From assembly GCA_017853885.1 (NCBI GenBank), contig JAFMIR010000001.1:205992-269991 (forward strand): a DNA stretch of 64,000 nt, written 5' to 3'. Below the pieces are notes generated by a model. That model was not told the DNA's origin. It saw nothing but the letters and a program-made list of their open reading frames with translations, and made no database searches. Of this stretch, positions 42,137 to 49,734 are shown piece after piece. Every line of letters starts with the position of its first letter. Within the stretch, counting starts at the first letter, position 1. The DNA is from Prosthecobacter sp. GTDB lineage: Bacteria; Verrucomicrobiota; Verrucomicrobiia; Verrucomicrobiales; Verrucomicrobiaceae. A program made the translations under genes and the position numbers.

Positions 42137-42826
42137 ATGAGCTCAAAGACTGTCGTGATCACCGGCTGCACGCGAGGCCTTGGACAGGCCATGATTCCTT
42201 TGTTTGTCAAAGCCGGCTGGAAGGTGGCTGGATGTGCTAGGGATGCGCAGCGTCTCACAGACATGAGCAAGTTGCATCCAGCGCCGCACTGGTTCACGCG
42301 TTGTAATGTGGCAATCGAAGAGGAGGTGGCGGCTTTTTGCGCCGGTGTTTTGGAGCGATTTGGGACCCCAGACCTCGTCTTGAACAATGCGGCAATCATC
42401 CATCCGAATGCACCGCTATGGGAAACGAGCGCAGCTGACTTTGGTCGCATCATCGACATCAACATCAAGGGACCTGCGGCCATGATGCGACACCTGCTGC
42501 CAGCGATGCTGAAGCGTGGCGAAGGCGTAATCGTGAACTTTTCGTCGGGCTGGGGGCGCTGCACGGCCGCAGAGGTGGCTCCTTACTGCGCGACGAAGTA
42601 TGCCATCGAGGGTCTGAGCATGGCGACGGCACAAGACACAGGCGGCAAAGTGGCTGTGATCCCGGTGAATCCGGGCATCATCGACACGGACATGCTGCGC
42701 AGCACATTCGGCGATAACGCGGGTGATTTTCCGGATGCGAAAACGTGGGCGAAAAAGGCGGTGCCCTTCTTCATGAAGCTGGGACCGAAGGACAACGGCA
42801 GGCCGCTGACCGTACCTGGGGGCTGA
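42137..42826 (+). CDS. Short-chain dehydrogenase/reductase
   Basis: 229 residues. TGCTRGLG cofactor motif near the N-terminus, VLNNAAIIH (NNAA), catalytic serine in VNFSSGWG, and YCATK (YxxxK). GCARD after the second strand suggests NADP(H). It starts 15 bp after the copy 4 stop, so it is the last gene of the GntR operon. A cytoplasmic oxidoreductase at the end of an operon of exported haem proteins suggests that the product of the periplasmic step is imported and reduced or oxidised inside (inference). Confidence 0.9.
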   Translation: MSSKTVVITGCTRGLGQAMIPLFVKAGWKVAGCARDAQRLTDMSKLHPAPHWFTRCNVAIEEEVAAFCAGVLERFGTPDLVLNNAAIIHPNAPLWETSAADFGRIIDINIKGPAAMMRHLLPAMLKRGEGVIVNFSSGWGRCTAAEVAPYCATKYAIEGLSMATAQDTGGKVAVIPVNPGIIDTDMLRSTFGDNAGDFPDAKTWAKKAVPFFMKLGPKDNGRPLTVPGG

Positions 42827-42862
42827 AAAAAGGGCGGGAATGTCATCCCACCTTAAGCAGAG

Positions 42863-45800
42863 TTATTTGAGGGTTTGAAGCCACGCAACGAGATCGGCAA
42901 GGCCTTGCGGGCCGATGGCGCCAGCGAGTCCCGGCGGCATCAGTGAGTCCTTTAGCTCCTCCTTCTTGACGATACTGACCTTTTTGACGGTGGTGGAAGC
43001 CCCACCAGCCATGCGCAGCGTCAATTCGGCATCCGTTTCACTCACGACATAGCCCATGACGGCTTGACCTTCCTTCGTCGTCACGTTTTGGCCGACGAAG
43101 CTGTGCTCGATGGCGGCGCTGGGGTAGAGGATGGCGGTGAAGAGGCCGTCCTGACTGAGTTTCGCGCCGATTTGCGTGAGATCGGGGCCGAAGTCGATGA
43201 ACTGGCCTTTGACGCGGTGGCAGGCTACGCAACCGGCCTGCATGAACATGGCCTGACCTTTGACTGCATCGCCCTTCAGCTTCATGAGTTCGGGCAGTTT
43301 GGGGAAATTGGCCAGACCTTGCGCCGCGGGCAGCGGCAGCTCGCGGGAGGCTTGATCGCGCAGACCGGCATCGGTGCTGCGACTGAGCGCGAGGGCGGCC
43401 TGATCTTTGAATGGGGGCGGCAATTTGCCTTCCGACTGCCATTTCAGGATGGCGCGACCGCCTTCGCCGCTGAGCGCGAGGGCGTCGATGAGCACGCGGC
43501 GCACGTCCTCGCGCTTCTCCGGCCAGAAATGCTGGTTCATGACAGCCACCGCCGCGCGATCACTCACCCGACCGAGCGCCGCGATGAGCGCCTTGGCCGA
43601 TTTGGCGTCCGCATCCTTCAAAAAGCGCAACGCGCCATCCCGGTTCGCCGCGATGAGCCGCGCCGCGTTCACCGACTCCGGAGCGTTCGGGTTCGCGCTG
43701 ATGAAATCGAGCAGTTCCTTCTCAAAGCCCGTCAGGTTCAGCTTTTCGACCAGCGCCACAAACTCCGGTTTGCCCACCACTGGCTTCAAAAGCGAGTCGA
43801 GGCGCGCTTTGGCCTCGGGATTCGAGGTGATGGCATTGCGGTCGAGCAACGCGGTGGCTGCGAGGGCCGTTTCGGCATCGGCTTTGAGGAAGATGGTCAA
43901 AGCGGCGGCGGAGACTTCGGCGGGGTGTTTGTAGGAGAGGAGTTGGAGGGCACGAAGGAGACCAAGAGGTTTGGATTTAGCGATCCTAGCCGATTGTTTG
44001 TTTCCTACATTAGGGCCACCAATCAAGGCTTGCGAGATAAGGTTAGGACTCCCTTCAATGCGAACACGCCAGACAAGCTGCTGCACGAGATGGTCATCGG
44101 CTGGAGCTTTTAGTCCTTCGAGGAGATTTGCAGCTTCCATGCGGTTCTTCGGATGGAAATCCGCCCCAATTCCTGAAGCTTCGATAGCCCATCGGTCAGA
44201 GCCAGAACTATTGAATGCCAAATCTCTCCAAAGCATTGAGGCAGCCTCACTCCCATCAAACCTCAACGCAATCGCCGCTTCGCGGCGCACGGCGGTTGAT
44301 TTGTCGGCGACGATCTTATCGATGACTTTGCGAAGCATCTCAGGATGCGCTTGCTGCACAAGACGGCGAGCGATGCGGATGGCGGTGATGCGGATGTTGG
44401 GATCGGTGTCGGTGAGGGCTTTGGTAAGGCACTCGGGCAGCGTGAGGTCGTGTGGGTTGGGTTTGTCGGCACCGGGATTGATGCGCTCCCACTCACGTGC
44501 AGCGAGCAGCCACAAAGCACGAGCGCGATGCTGGGGGACGGATTGGGTGTCGTGGAAGAGCTTGTGAAGCTCGGGCTCGGCTTCGGAGCCGATTTCTTCG
44601 AGCTTCTTCCACGCGAGATAGCGTGCTTCTTCATTCGGCGACTTCAAAGCCTCCACAGCGCCTTGGACGGTATCCAACTTGAAACTTGGAACCTGAAACT
44701 TCTCCGCCGCCTTCGTCGTCACGCGGAACAACCTCCCCCGCGTCACATCACCCATCCCATGCCCGCCGACACCGGGGTCATACCAGTCGGCGACGATCAA
44801 ACTGCCATCGGGTGCGACGGCGACGTCGCTGGGGCGGAACCAGCGGTTCTTGCTGCCTTCGATGAGGTTGACGATTTCGGCTTTGTAGCCGGCGCCGTCG
44901 GGCTGGGTGATGTAGCCGCGGACGACGTTCGGGCCGGCGTCGCAGTGGATGGGCTGGCCGTGGAAGATGCTGGGCAAAAGATCGCCTTCATAGACTTGCA
45001 TGCCGGTGGGGCTGCCTGCGCCGGTCATGAGCATGTTCGGGATGACGCCGGGATCGTTTTGATGCCAGTGACGCTGCGGGATTTCGCTCTCCCAGCCGAT
45101 GCGCGGCGTCTGCCAGCCTGCGCCGGTCATTTCGTCGGCGTAGCCGTAGTTGCCGAACTCCATGACGTAGTTGATGCGCACGCCTTTGTTGCCGTCGTCG
45201 TCGTTGTCGCTCTGCCACATCGTGCCGAAGCTATCGACGGCGACTTCCCAGTTGTTGCGGAAGTTCCAGGCGAGCACCTCGACGTTGCTGCCATCGAGCT
45301 CACAGCGGAAGACCATGCCTTGCTGGTAGGGGCGGTTGTTTTGATTGGTACACTTCACGCCGTGGATGTCGGTGATGAGGTTGCCGTTTTTGTCGCAGAG
45401 CTGCTTGCCGGCGTTGCCGAAATTGAAGTAGAGGCGGCCATCGGGGCCGAAGTGGAAGGCGTGGATGCCGTGGTCGTGCTGCGCGCCGCCGATCTTCGTG
45501 AACATGAGCTCTTTGCGGTCGGCTTTGTCGTCGCCGTTGTCGTCGATGAGCCAGAAAACGTCGTCGCCGCAGGAGATGAGCGCTTTGTTGCCGAGCACGC
45601 AGATGCCGTGGGCGCTGTCCACATCGCGACCTTGGTGGAAGACGGTGGATTTGTCGGCCTTTGCGTCGCCATCGGTGTCTTCGAGGATGAGGATGCGGTC
45701 GCCCTCGGCGCGTTCGCCTTTGTGCTTGCGGTAGTTCACGACCTCGCACACCCACACGCGGCCGCGATGGTCGATGTCGATGCTGGCGGGCGAAAGCATC

Positions 45801-46402
45801 ATCGGCTCGCTGGCGAAGAGCTGCACGACGCACTCGGGATGCACGTCGAGCTGCTCGGTGGCGGCTTCGGGCGCGTGCGCGGCGGTGTTCGTGTCGCTGG
45901 CGGCGATGGGGCCGGGATTCTCGGTGTAAACGGCGAAGGTGACGCTGGTGCTGCCCTGCCTCGTGCCGCCTTCATCGAGAGCGCCGCGGGCTTTGAAGCG
46001 CTTCACGCCCGCAGGCAGGTTGAAAGCGATGACGCTGTTCGCATGCGTGCCGAGGCCGTATTCGATGACCTTTCCAGCGCTGCGCAGGGTCCGGCCTTCG
46101 CAGTTCGAATTCACGCGCACATTGCCCCAGCCGGACTGCGCAGATTTCCACTCGACCTCGGTGAGTTTTTTTTCACTGCCATCGGCAAGGATGAGACGCG
46201 GCTCCGCCCAGTTCGCCCAATCGGCGGTAAAGCCATTTCCGCCATCGGTGACAACAAGGAATAGCTCCTTCGCGCCTTCGAGCGAGACGTCGATGTCCAC
46301 GCTATGATTCGGCGTTTTGATGTCGATGACCGGCGAGCGGAAAAGTGGCTTGGGAGCGGCAAGAGCAATCGTAGGCAGTAAAAAGAGGCTGAGGAGACGC
46401 AT
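42863..46402 (-). CDS. NPCBM + PVC-type dehydrogenase + HEAT + cytochrome c giant secreted protein
   Basis: 1179 residues with a signal peptide (about 1-15). First an NPCBM-like carbohydrate-binding domain (about 25-165: LFLVVTDGGNGFTADWANWA, VIEYGLGTHANSVIAF). Then the PVC membrane-bound-dehydrogenase propeller (about 185-590: VQLFASEPMMLSPASIDIDH, RILILEDTDGDAKADK, DGRLYFNFGNAGKQLCD, DGSLIVADWYDPGVGG) and HEAT repeats (about 600-1010). The haem motif CVACH is at 1058-1062, followed by the family tail (AILYPSAAIEHSF, DSLMPPGLAGAIG). Related to the 1363-residue protein but with NPCBM in place of DUF1080 and no LamG. The reaction is unsettled; glycan binding and electron transfer are inferred from domains. 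Confidence 0.93.
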   Translation of the reverse strand: MRLLSLFLLPTIALAAPKPLFRSPVIDIKTPNHSVDIDVSLEGAKELFLVVTDGGNGFTADWANWAEPRLILADGSEKKLTEVEWKSAQSGWGNVRVNSNCEGRTLRSAGKVIEYGLGTHANSVIAFNLPAGVKRFKARGALDEGGTRQGSTSVTFAVYTENPGPIAASDTNTAAHAPEAATEQLDVHPECVVQLFASEPMMLSPASIDIDHRGRVWVCEVVNYRKHKGERAEGDRILILEDTDGDAKADKSTVFHQGRDVDSAHGICVLGNKALISCGDDVFWLIDDNGDDKADRKELMFTKIGGAQHDHGIHAFHFGPDGRLYFNFGNAGKQLCDKNGNLITDIHGVKCTNQNNRPYQQGMVFRCELDGSNVEVLAWNFRNNWEVAVDSFGTMWQSDNDDDGNKGVRINYVMEFGNYGYADEMTGAGWQTPRIGWESEIPQRHWHQNDPGVIPNMLMTGAGSPTGMQVYEGDLLPSIFHGQPIHCDAGPNVVRGYITQPDGAGYKAEIVNLIEGSKNRWFRPSDVAVAPDGSLIVADWYDPGVGGHGMGDVTRGRLFRVTTKAAEKFQVPSFKLDTVQGAVEALKSPNEEARYLAWKKLEEIGSEAEPELHKLFHDTQSVPQHRARALWLLAAREWERINPGADKPNPHDLTLPECLTKALTDTDPNIRITAIRIARRLVQQAHPEMLRKVIDKIVADKSTAVRREAAIALRFDGSEAASMLWRDLAFNSSGSDRWAIEASGIGADFHPKNRMEAANLLEGLKAPADDHLVQQLVWRVRIEGSPNLISQALIGGPNVGNKQSARIAKSKPLGLLRALQLLSYKHPAEVSAAALTIFLKADAETALAATALLDRNAITSNPEAKARLDSLLKPVVGKPEFVALVEKLNLTGFEKELLDFISANPNAPESVNAARLIAANRDGALRFLKDADAKSAKALIAALGRVSDRAAVAVMNQHFWPEKREDVRRVLIDALALSGEGGRAILKWQSEGKLPPPFKDQAALALSRSTDAGLRDQASRELPLPAAQGLANFPKLPELMKLKGDAVKGQAMFMQAGCVACHRVKGQFIDFGPDLTQIGAKLSQDGLFTAILYPSAAIEHSFVGQNVTTKEGQAVMGYVVSETDAELTLRMAGGASTTVKKVSIVKKEELKDSLMPPGLAGAIGPQGLADLVAWLQTLK

Positions 46403-46491
46403 GGCAAAACGAGGAGTGGCAAGATGATAGAAAAGCCCAGAAATGAAGCTTAGGCCATAGTAACGCTGGATTCAAAAGGTGCGAAGGCGTG

Positions 46492-46782
46492 CTACTCTTT
46501 CATTTCCTGCTCCATCCGCTCACTAAGCCACTGCTTCATCATGCTTTGGTAGTTCAGGTAGCGACTCCGGGCGACACGCTTGATGCGGCTGAGCATGCGC
46601 GGATCGAAACGAAGAGTAATGGTGGTGGATTCGCGCACATCACTGCGATGCAGCGAAGATTGCATGAGACGCTGGTCCAACTGATTGGATGACCAGAACT
46701 GGATCTCATCGACTTCGGATTCGAAATCGGGCACGTCCTTCCACATTCGGATGGTTTTGAGGTCTGAGGAAAAAGGGGGCAT
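46492..46782 (-). CDS. CopG-type antitoxin of a BrnT-like toxin-antitoxin pair
   Basis: 96 residues. The N-terminal VPDFESEVDEIQFWSSNQLD is the pattern of the CopG antitoxin family (PF12441), which often replaces BrnA. The C-terminal TTITLRFDPRMLSRIKRVAR followed by YLNYQSMMKQWLSERM is a ribbon-helix-helix DNA-binding domain. Expected to neutralise the toxin and repress the operon. It begins 12 bp after the toxin stop, in toxin-first order as in brnTA. Confidence 0.85.
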   Translation of the reverse strand: MPPFSSDLKTIRMWKDVPDFESEVDEIQFWSSNQLDQRLMQSSLHRSDVRESTTITLRFDPRMLSRIKRVARSRYLNYQSMMKQWLSERMEQEMKE

Positions 46783-46794
46783 GATCGTGGCAGT

Positions 46795-47073
46795 TCAGAT
46801 GTCCTCGGCCTTTTTCCGCTCGAAGAACTCATTTTCAGCGGCTGTCATACGACGGGCGTAGATGACCCTATAGCGTTTCCCATCCGTCCAGAAAACACTG
46901 AACACTGGATGCCCCTGCAGGGATTTTCCAAGGTTGTAATATCGGGTCTGAGATCCTGAGCTCTGCTCATCTGGCATCAATTTGAGAGAAAAGGGGTCCT
47001 CGAAGGATTCCTCGATGTCCTTTGGGGGAAGGGCAGAAAGGTCAAAAGCACAACCAATCCAGTCGAAGTCCAT
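46795..47073 (-). CDS. BrnT-like toxin
   Basis: 92 residues. MDFDWIGCAFDL at the start, SFEDPFSLKL, TRYYNLGKSLQGHPVFSVFW and YRVIYARRMTAAENEFFERK follow the BrnT fold (a small RelE-like ribonuclease). The usual N..KHGVSFEEA segment is replaced by LSALPPKDIEESFEDP, so this is a divergent member. Known for BrnT: mRNA cleavage and growth arrest when unneutralised. It sits between a glyoxalase-fold gene (19 bp upstream) and the antitoxin. Confidence 0.82.
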   Translation of the reverse strand: MDFDWIGCAFDLSALPPKDIEESFEDPFSLKLMPDEQSSGSQTRYYNLGKSLQGHPVFSVFWTDGKRYRVIYARRMTAAENEFFERKKAEDI

Positions 47074-47092
47074 GTGGTGAAGGCGAAGCGGA

Positions 47093-47473
47093 TTATTTAC
47101 GATATTCGATCAACTCTATCTCATAGCCCTCAGGAGCGTCAATGAAAGCAAACCGGCCACTGGAACTCTCGGTCGGACCATCTGTGAGCGGATAACCCAA
47201 AGCAGCAGCATGGGCGGCAAAGGTCTCGAGATTCTCCACCTCGAATGCGAGGTGGGTTAGATCCGGGCAAAATGAAACCTCACCGCTGGAAGGATAGGAA
47301 CAGATCTCAATGAGTTCCTCACTGTTTGGCGTCCGCAAGAAAACCAATTCGGAGCCACGAGGCGACTTATGACGGCGAATTTCTTCTAGCCCAAGCACTT
47401 GGGTGTAGAAAGCGATTGTTTTTTCGAGGTCATTGACGCGATAACGGGTGTGTAGGAGTTTAATGACTTTCAT
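47093..47473 (-). CDS. VOC/glyoxalase I-fold protein
   Basis: 126 residues. Paired beta-alpha-beta-beta-beta modules: KLLHTRYRVNDLEKTIAFYT with a metal-type histidine (H8), ELIEICSYPSS with a glutamate, LTHLAFEVENLETF with a second histidine, and GYEIELIEY with a second glutamate. This His-Glu-His-Glu set is that of lactoylglutathione lyase, and the length fits. The substrate could be methylglyoxal-glutathione or another thiol adduct. It is 19 bp upstream of the toxin gene and may share its transcript. Confidence 0.9.
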   Translation of the reverse strand: MKVIKLLHTRYRVNDLEKTIAFYTQVLGLEEIRRHKSPRGSELVFLRTPNSEELIEICSYPSSGEVSFCPDLTHLAFEVENLETFAAHAAALGYPLTDGPTESSSGRFAFIDAPEGYEIELIEYRK

Positions 47474-47785
47474 TTGCAGGATAAAGAGAATGAAAATGGC
47501 TCATGCAGGGCTCGCGTGCGAGTGGAAGGTGACGCAGAAACAGCGGAAAATCTTGGTGGCACCGGAAAACCAATCAAGATTTTTGGGCTCAGCGTTTGTG
47601 CCTGCACACATGACAATCGCGTTACGAAAACCTAGAACGCTACAACAGCTATCCAAATACTCATGAGATTCACCGCTGTGGGGCGTTCTCATGGGCGGCT
47701 TGTTCGTAAGCACCCCATAAAAAAACCCGCGCTTCTCACGAAGCGCGGGTAGAAAAACAGCAATTTGGATGATCCGTTATCGCGA
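47474..47785. other. Intergenic region, 312 bp
   Basis: Holds the terminator at 47719-47750 and otherwise no convincing gene. A 70-codon minus-strand frame (47501-47713) is cysteine-rich without any family resemblance and is probably chance. The part next to 47473 presumably carries the promoter for the glyoxalase-toxin-antitoxin unit. Confidence 0.5.
47719..47750 (-). terminator. Rho-independent terminator of the glycine-rich protein gene
   Basis: Perfect 11-bp stem ACCCGCGCTTC/GAAGCGCGGGT (47725-47735, 47740-47750) with a 4-nt loop, followed on the minus strand by seven T. It lies 36 bp after the stop at 47786. Confidence 0.9.
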
Positions 47786-49171
47786 TTAGGGCGGGCTATT
47801 GCCGGTCCCTCCACCCACAATTCCGCCAGTGGCAGAACCATTGATAACACCTCCGAAAGCACCGCCTTGCATTCCCCCGCCACCTGCTGACTGACCGCCA
47901 CCGGCGTCTCCTTGGGTGCCTCCACCCCCTTGTCCGCCAGCATCTCCCTGAGTGCCACCAGCACCCTGGCCGCCCGCGCCACCAGCGTCGCCTTGTGTGC
48001 CACCATTTCCATCACTTACACCGCCACTGGCTGAAGTGGTGCCTGCAGGCGCTGAACCTCCCGCACCATCTGCTCCACCACCAGCGGGAGCTCCTGAGCC
48101 AGGTCCACCGGCATTGGGTGTGCTTTGAACACCGCCCCCACCAGTTCCGCCAGGAGGCACGCCTGCGCCTGAGAACATCGTCGCAGACCCTTGAGATGGG
48201 CCCGTGACTGAAGACGATGTCACGCCGAATGAAGGAGGGTTGAATTCTGGTTCCCAACGAAGAGCAACGAAACGGGCACCAATTGGCTTGCTCGGCTTTA
48301 CTTTGAGGTAACCAAGACCACGTGTGTCCTCACCCGAAGCGACCGGGGTCTTTTGACCAAAGTCGTCTGGGTTGAAAGTAAGACGTCCACGCCAATCCTC
48401 CTTTTGAGGAAGTTTTTCAAAGGTAAACACCTCGAAACGCACCGGCCTAGGAGAGTGGACTGAACCGAAACTGTTGAGAACCCGAAGTTGCCCCAAATCG
48501 TAAATCAACGTGCGATACCGTTCATCCGACTCTGGAAATGAAAACTTATTATAGGAGCTCGCTTCATCCAAGCCGTTTTCTGGCTTCGGGGAGGCAAAAA
48601 CAATACGGGTGCCGCCAACTCCTGAGAAATTGACAGGGTATGCTTTGCTGGGATCGCCAACGGTCTGTTTAACGGTGTAGTCCTTGTCTCGCTCATTTCC
48701 ATACATCAAAAAAGTCCTGATGCTGCCAGCTTTGGAAAGAATGAATTCCAGCTTAAGGAACTTCATCTGCATGCCTGCAAACGTGAAAGAAACCTCACGA
48801 TCGGATGAGGAAAAAACTTTTTCATCCAGCGCCGCCCAATTCTTATGATCAACGCTACCCGAAACCACAGCGCGACCTTCGATGCCATCGTTAACAAACG
48901 AGGAACGATTCACGACAGTCGGTTTTTTAAAGGTGATCACTGCCTGACTGTTGCCAACGGGAAGAGAAGCTGAGTCTGAGGGGTCGCTCGAAAGCAGAAG
49001 GTCTACTTTTCCAATGCCTAAAGAAGCATGGATGCTGGCCTCGGAGAGCATGCCCCGCCCCCCAACTGGCAGTGGCCTATCTTGGGAAGCTGGAATACGC
49101 TGCCATTTAGCATGCACTGGAGCAGATGTGGCCAGGCAGAAAATGCAGGCAAACAGGGTTGAGGGCTTCAT
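47786..49171 (-). CDS. Secreted protein with glycine-rich repeat tail
   Basis: 461 residues with a signal peptide (about 1-21, ending PVHA). Residues ~25-330 are beta-rich and discoidin-like in feel: a first half with SVDHKNWAALDEKVFSSSDR and FLKLEFILSKAGSIRTFLMY, then a second with RTLIYDLGQLRVLNSFGS, RPVRFEVFTFEK and ARFVALRWEP. From about residue 335 the chain is almost only G, A, S, T, Q and D, with three copies of GTQGDAGG and related GGxG blocks. Such tails are often surface or matrix-forming in PVC bacteria; here this is inference. No sorting signal or catalytic motif is seen. A strong terminator follows. Confidence 0.85.
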   Translation of the reverse strand: MKPSTLFACIFCLATSAPVHAKWQRIPASQDRPLPVGGRGMLSEASIHASLGIGKVDLLLSSDPSDSASLPVGNSQAVITFKKPTVVNRSSFVNDGIEGRAVVSGSVDHKNWAALDEKVFSSSDREVSFTFAGMQMKFLKLEFILSKAGSIRTFLMYGNERDKDYTVKQTVGDPSKAYPVNFSGVGGTRIVFASPKPENGLDEASSYNKFSFPESDERYRTLIYDLGQLRVLNSFGSVHSPRPVRFEVFTFEKLPQKEDWRGRLTFNPDDFGQKTPVASGEDTRGLGYLKVKPSKPIGARFVALRWEPEFNPPSFGVTSSSVTGPSQGSATMFSGAGVPPGGTGGGGVQSTPNAGGPGSGAPAGGGADGAGGSAPAGTTSASGGVSDGNGGTQGDAGGAGGQGAGGTQGDAGGQGGGGTQGDAGGGQSAGGGGMQGGAFGGVINGSATGGIVGGGTGNSPP

Positions 49172-49734
49172 GGTATTCTAATATAAAATCTGTGGCGTCA
49201 GTTCGAACAATTGAGGGTAAAAACCTATCGCCAGTTGTGGGTTACTTTAAAGGAAAGTTCATCACATTTGGCTAGAGCTGTAAATTCTTTTTTCGCAACA
49301 CAACTGGAACAAGCGATTGGCCTGTAGTTAATAATTTCCATATTTTCAATATAATCCATATTTTTATAATCCATGCCTTTTCCTTTTCATCACACATCCT
49401 TTGCAAAGCCTTGTGATGATGTATTTCAGTGCCAAGTCACTTCGGCGTTGCCATGAGACCGCATGCCCATTCTCTGGGCTAACCTCGAAAAGCCAGCGGC
49501 CAGTGGAACACCTGCTCGTCTCAGAAGCTATCTTCTCCGAAAGGGGCGCTAAGCTGGATTCACGAACCAGCAAACGATTGGGTGCCAGCAACTCAATCCA
49601 CCCTGCCACGAATTTGCCTTTTACCTACAGCCGCAGTGAAAGTTAGACGTGTCATCGTGATATCAAAACACGATTCGAAACGGATGGCGCAAGAGGTTGA
49701 CCAGTTCCGCATGGCCACCTAGCCTGATTCAATT
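49172..49734. other. Intergenic region, 563 bp, partly AT-rich
   Basis: Between the divergent glycine-rich protein and oxidoreductase genes. The part 49225-49374 is AT-rich and holds a possible 49-codon frame (separate entry). An 81-codon minus-strand frame (49364-49609) and an overlapping 81-codon plus-strand frame (49401-49646) resemble no family I know and are probably chance. No hairpin or repeat stands out in 49610-49734. Confidence 0.5.
49225..49374 (-). CDS. Possible 49-residue cysteine-containing mini-protein
   Basis: ATG at 49374, stop at 49225. The N-terminus is oddly repetitive (MDYKNMDYIENMEIINY), followed by a CSSC pair at 22-25 and a further cysteine at 37. The DNA is AT-rich with codon use unlike its neighbours. 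No family recognised; it may be acquired DNA or a chance frame. Confidence 0.25.
   Translation of the reverse strand: MDYKNMDYIENMEIINYRPIACSSCVAKKEFTALAKCDELSFKVTHNWR

Noticed and set aside
44345..46264. Long (639-codon) open frame on the plus strand
   Set aside because: It is the antisense of the NPCBM/dehydrogenase gene, with Val/Ala/Gly/Asp-biased composition typical of mirror frames in GC-rich genes; no domain is recognisable.
47501..47713. 70-codon minus-strand frame between the glyoxalase and glycine-rich protein genes
   Set aside because: No start context or family resemblance, and it nearly reaches the terminator at 47719.
49364..49646. Overlapping 81-codon frames on both strands
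   Set aside because: Neither resembles a known family, and they overlap each other almost completely, so at most one could be real.
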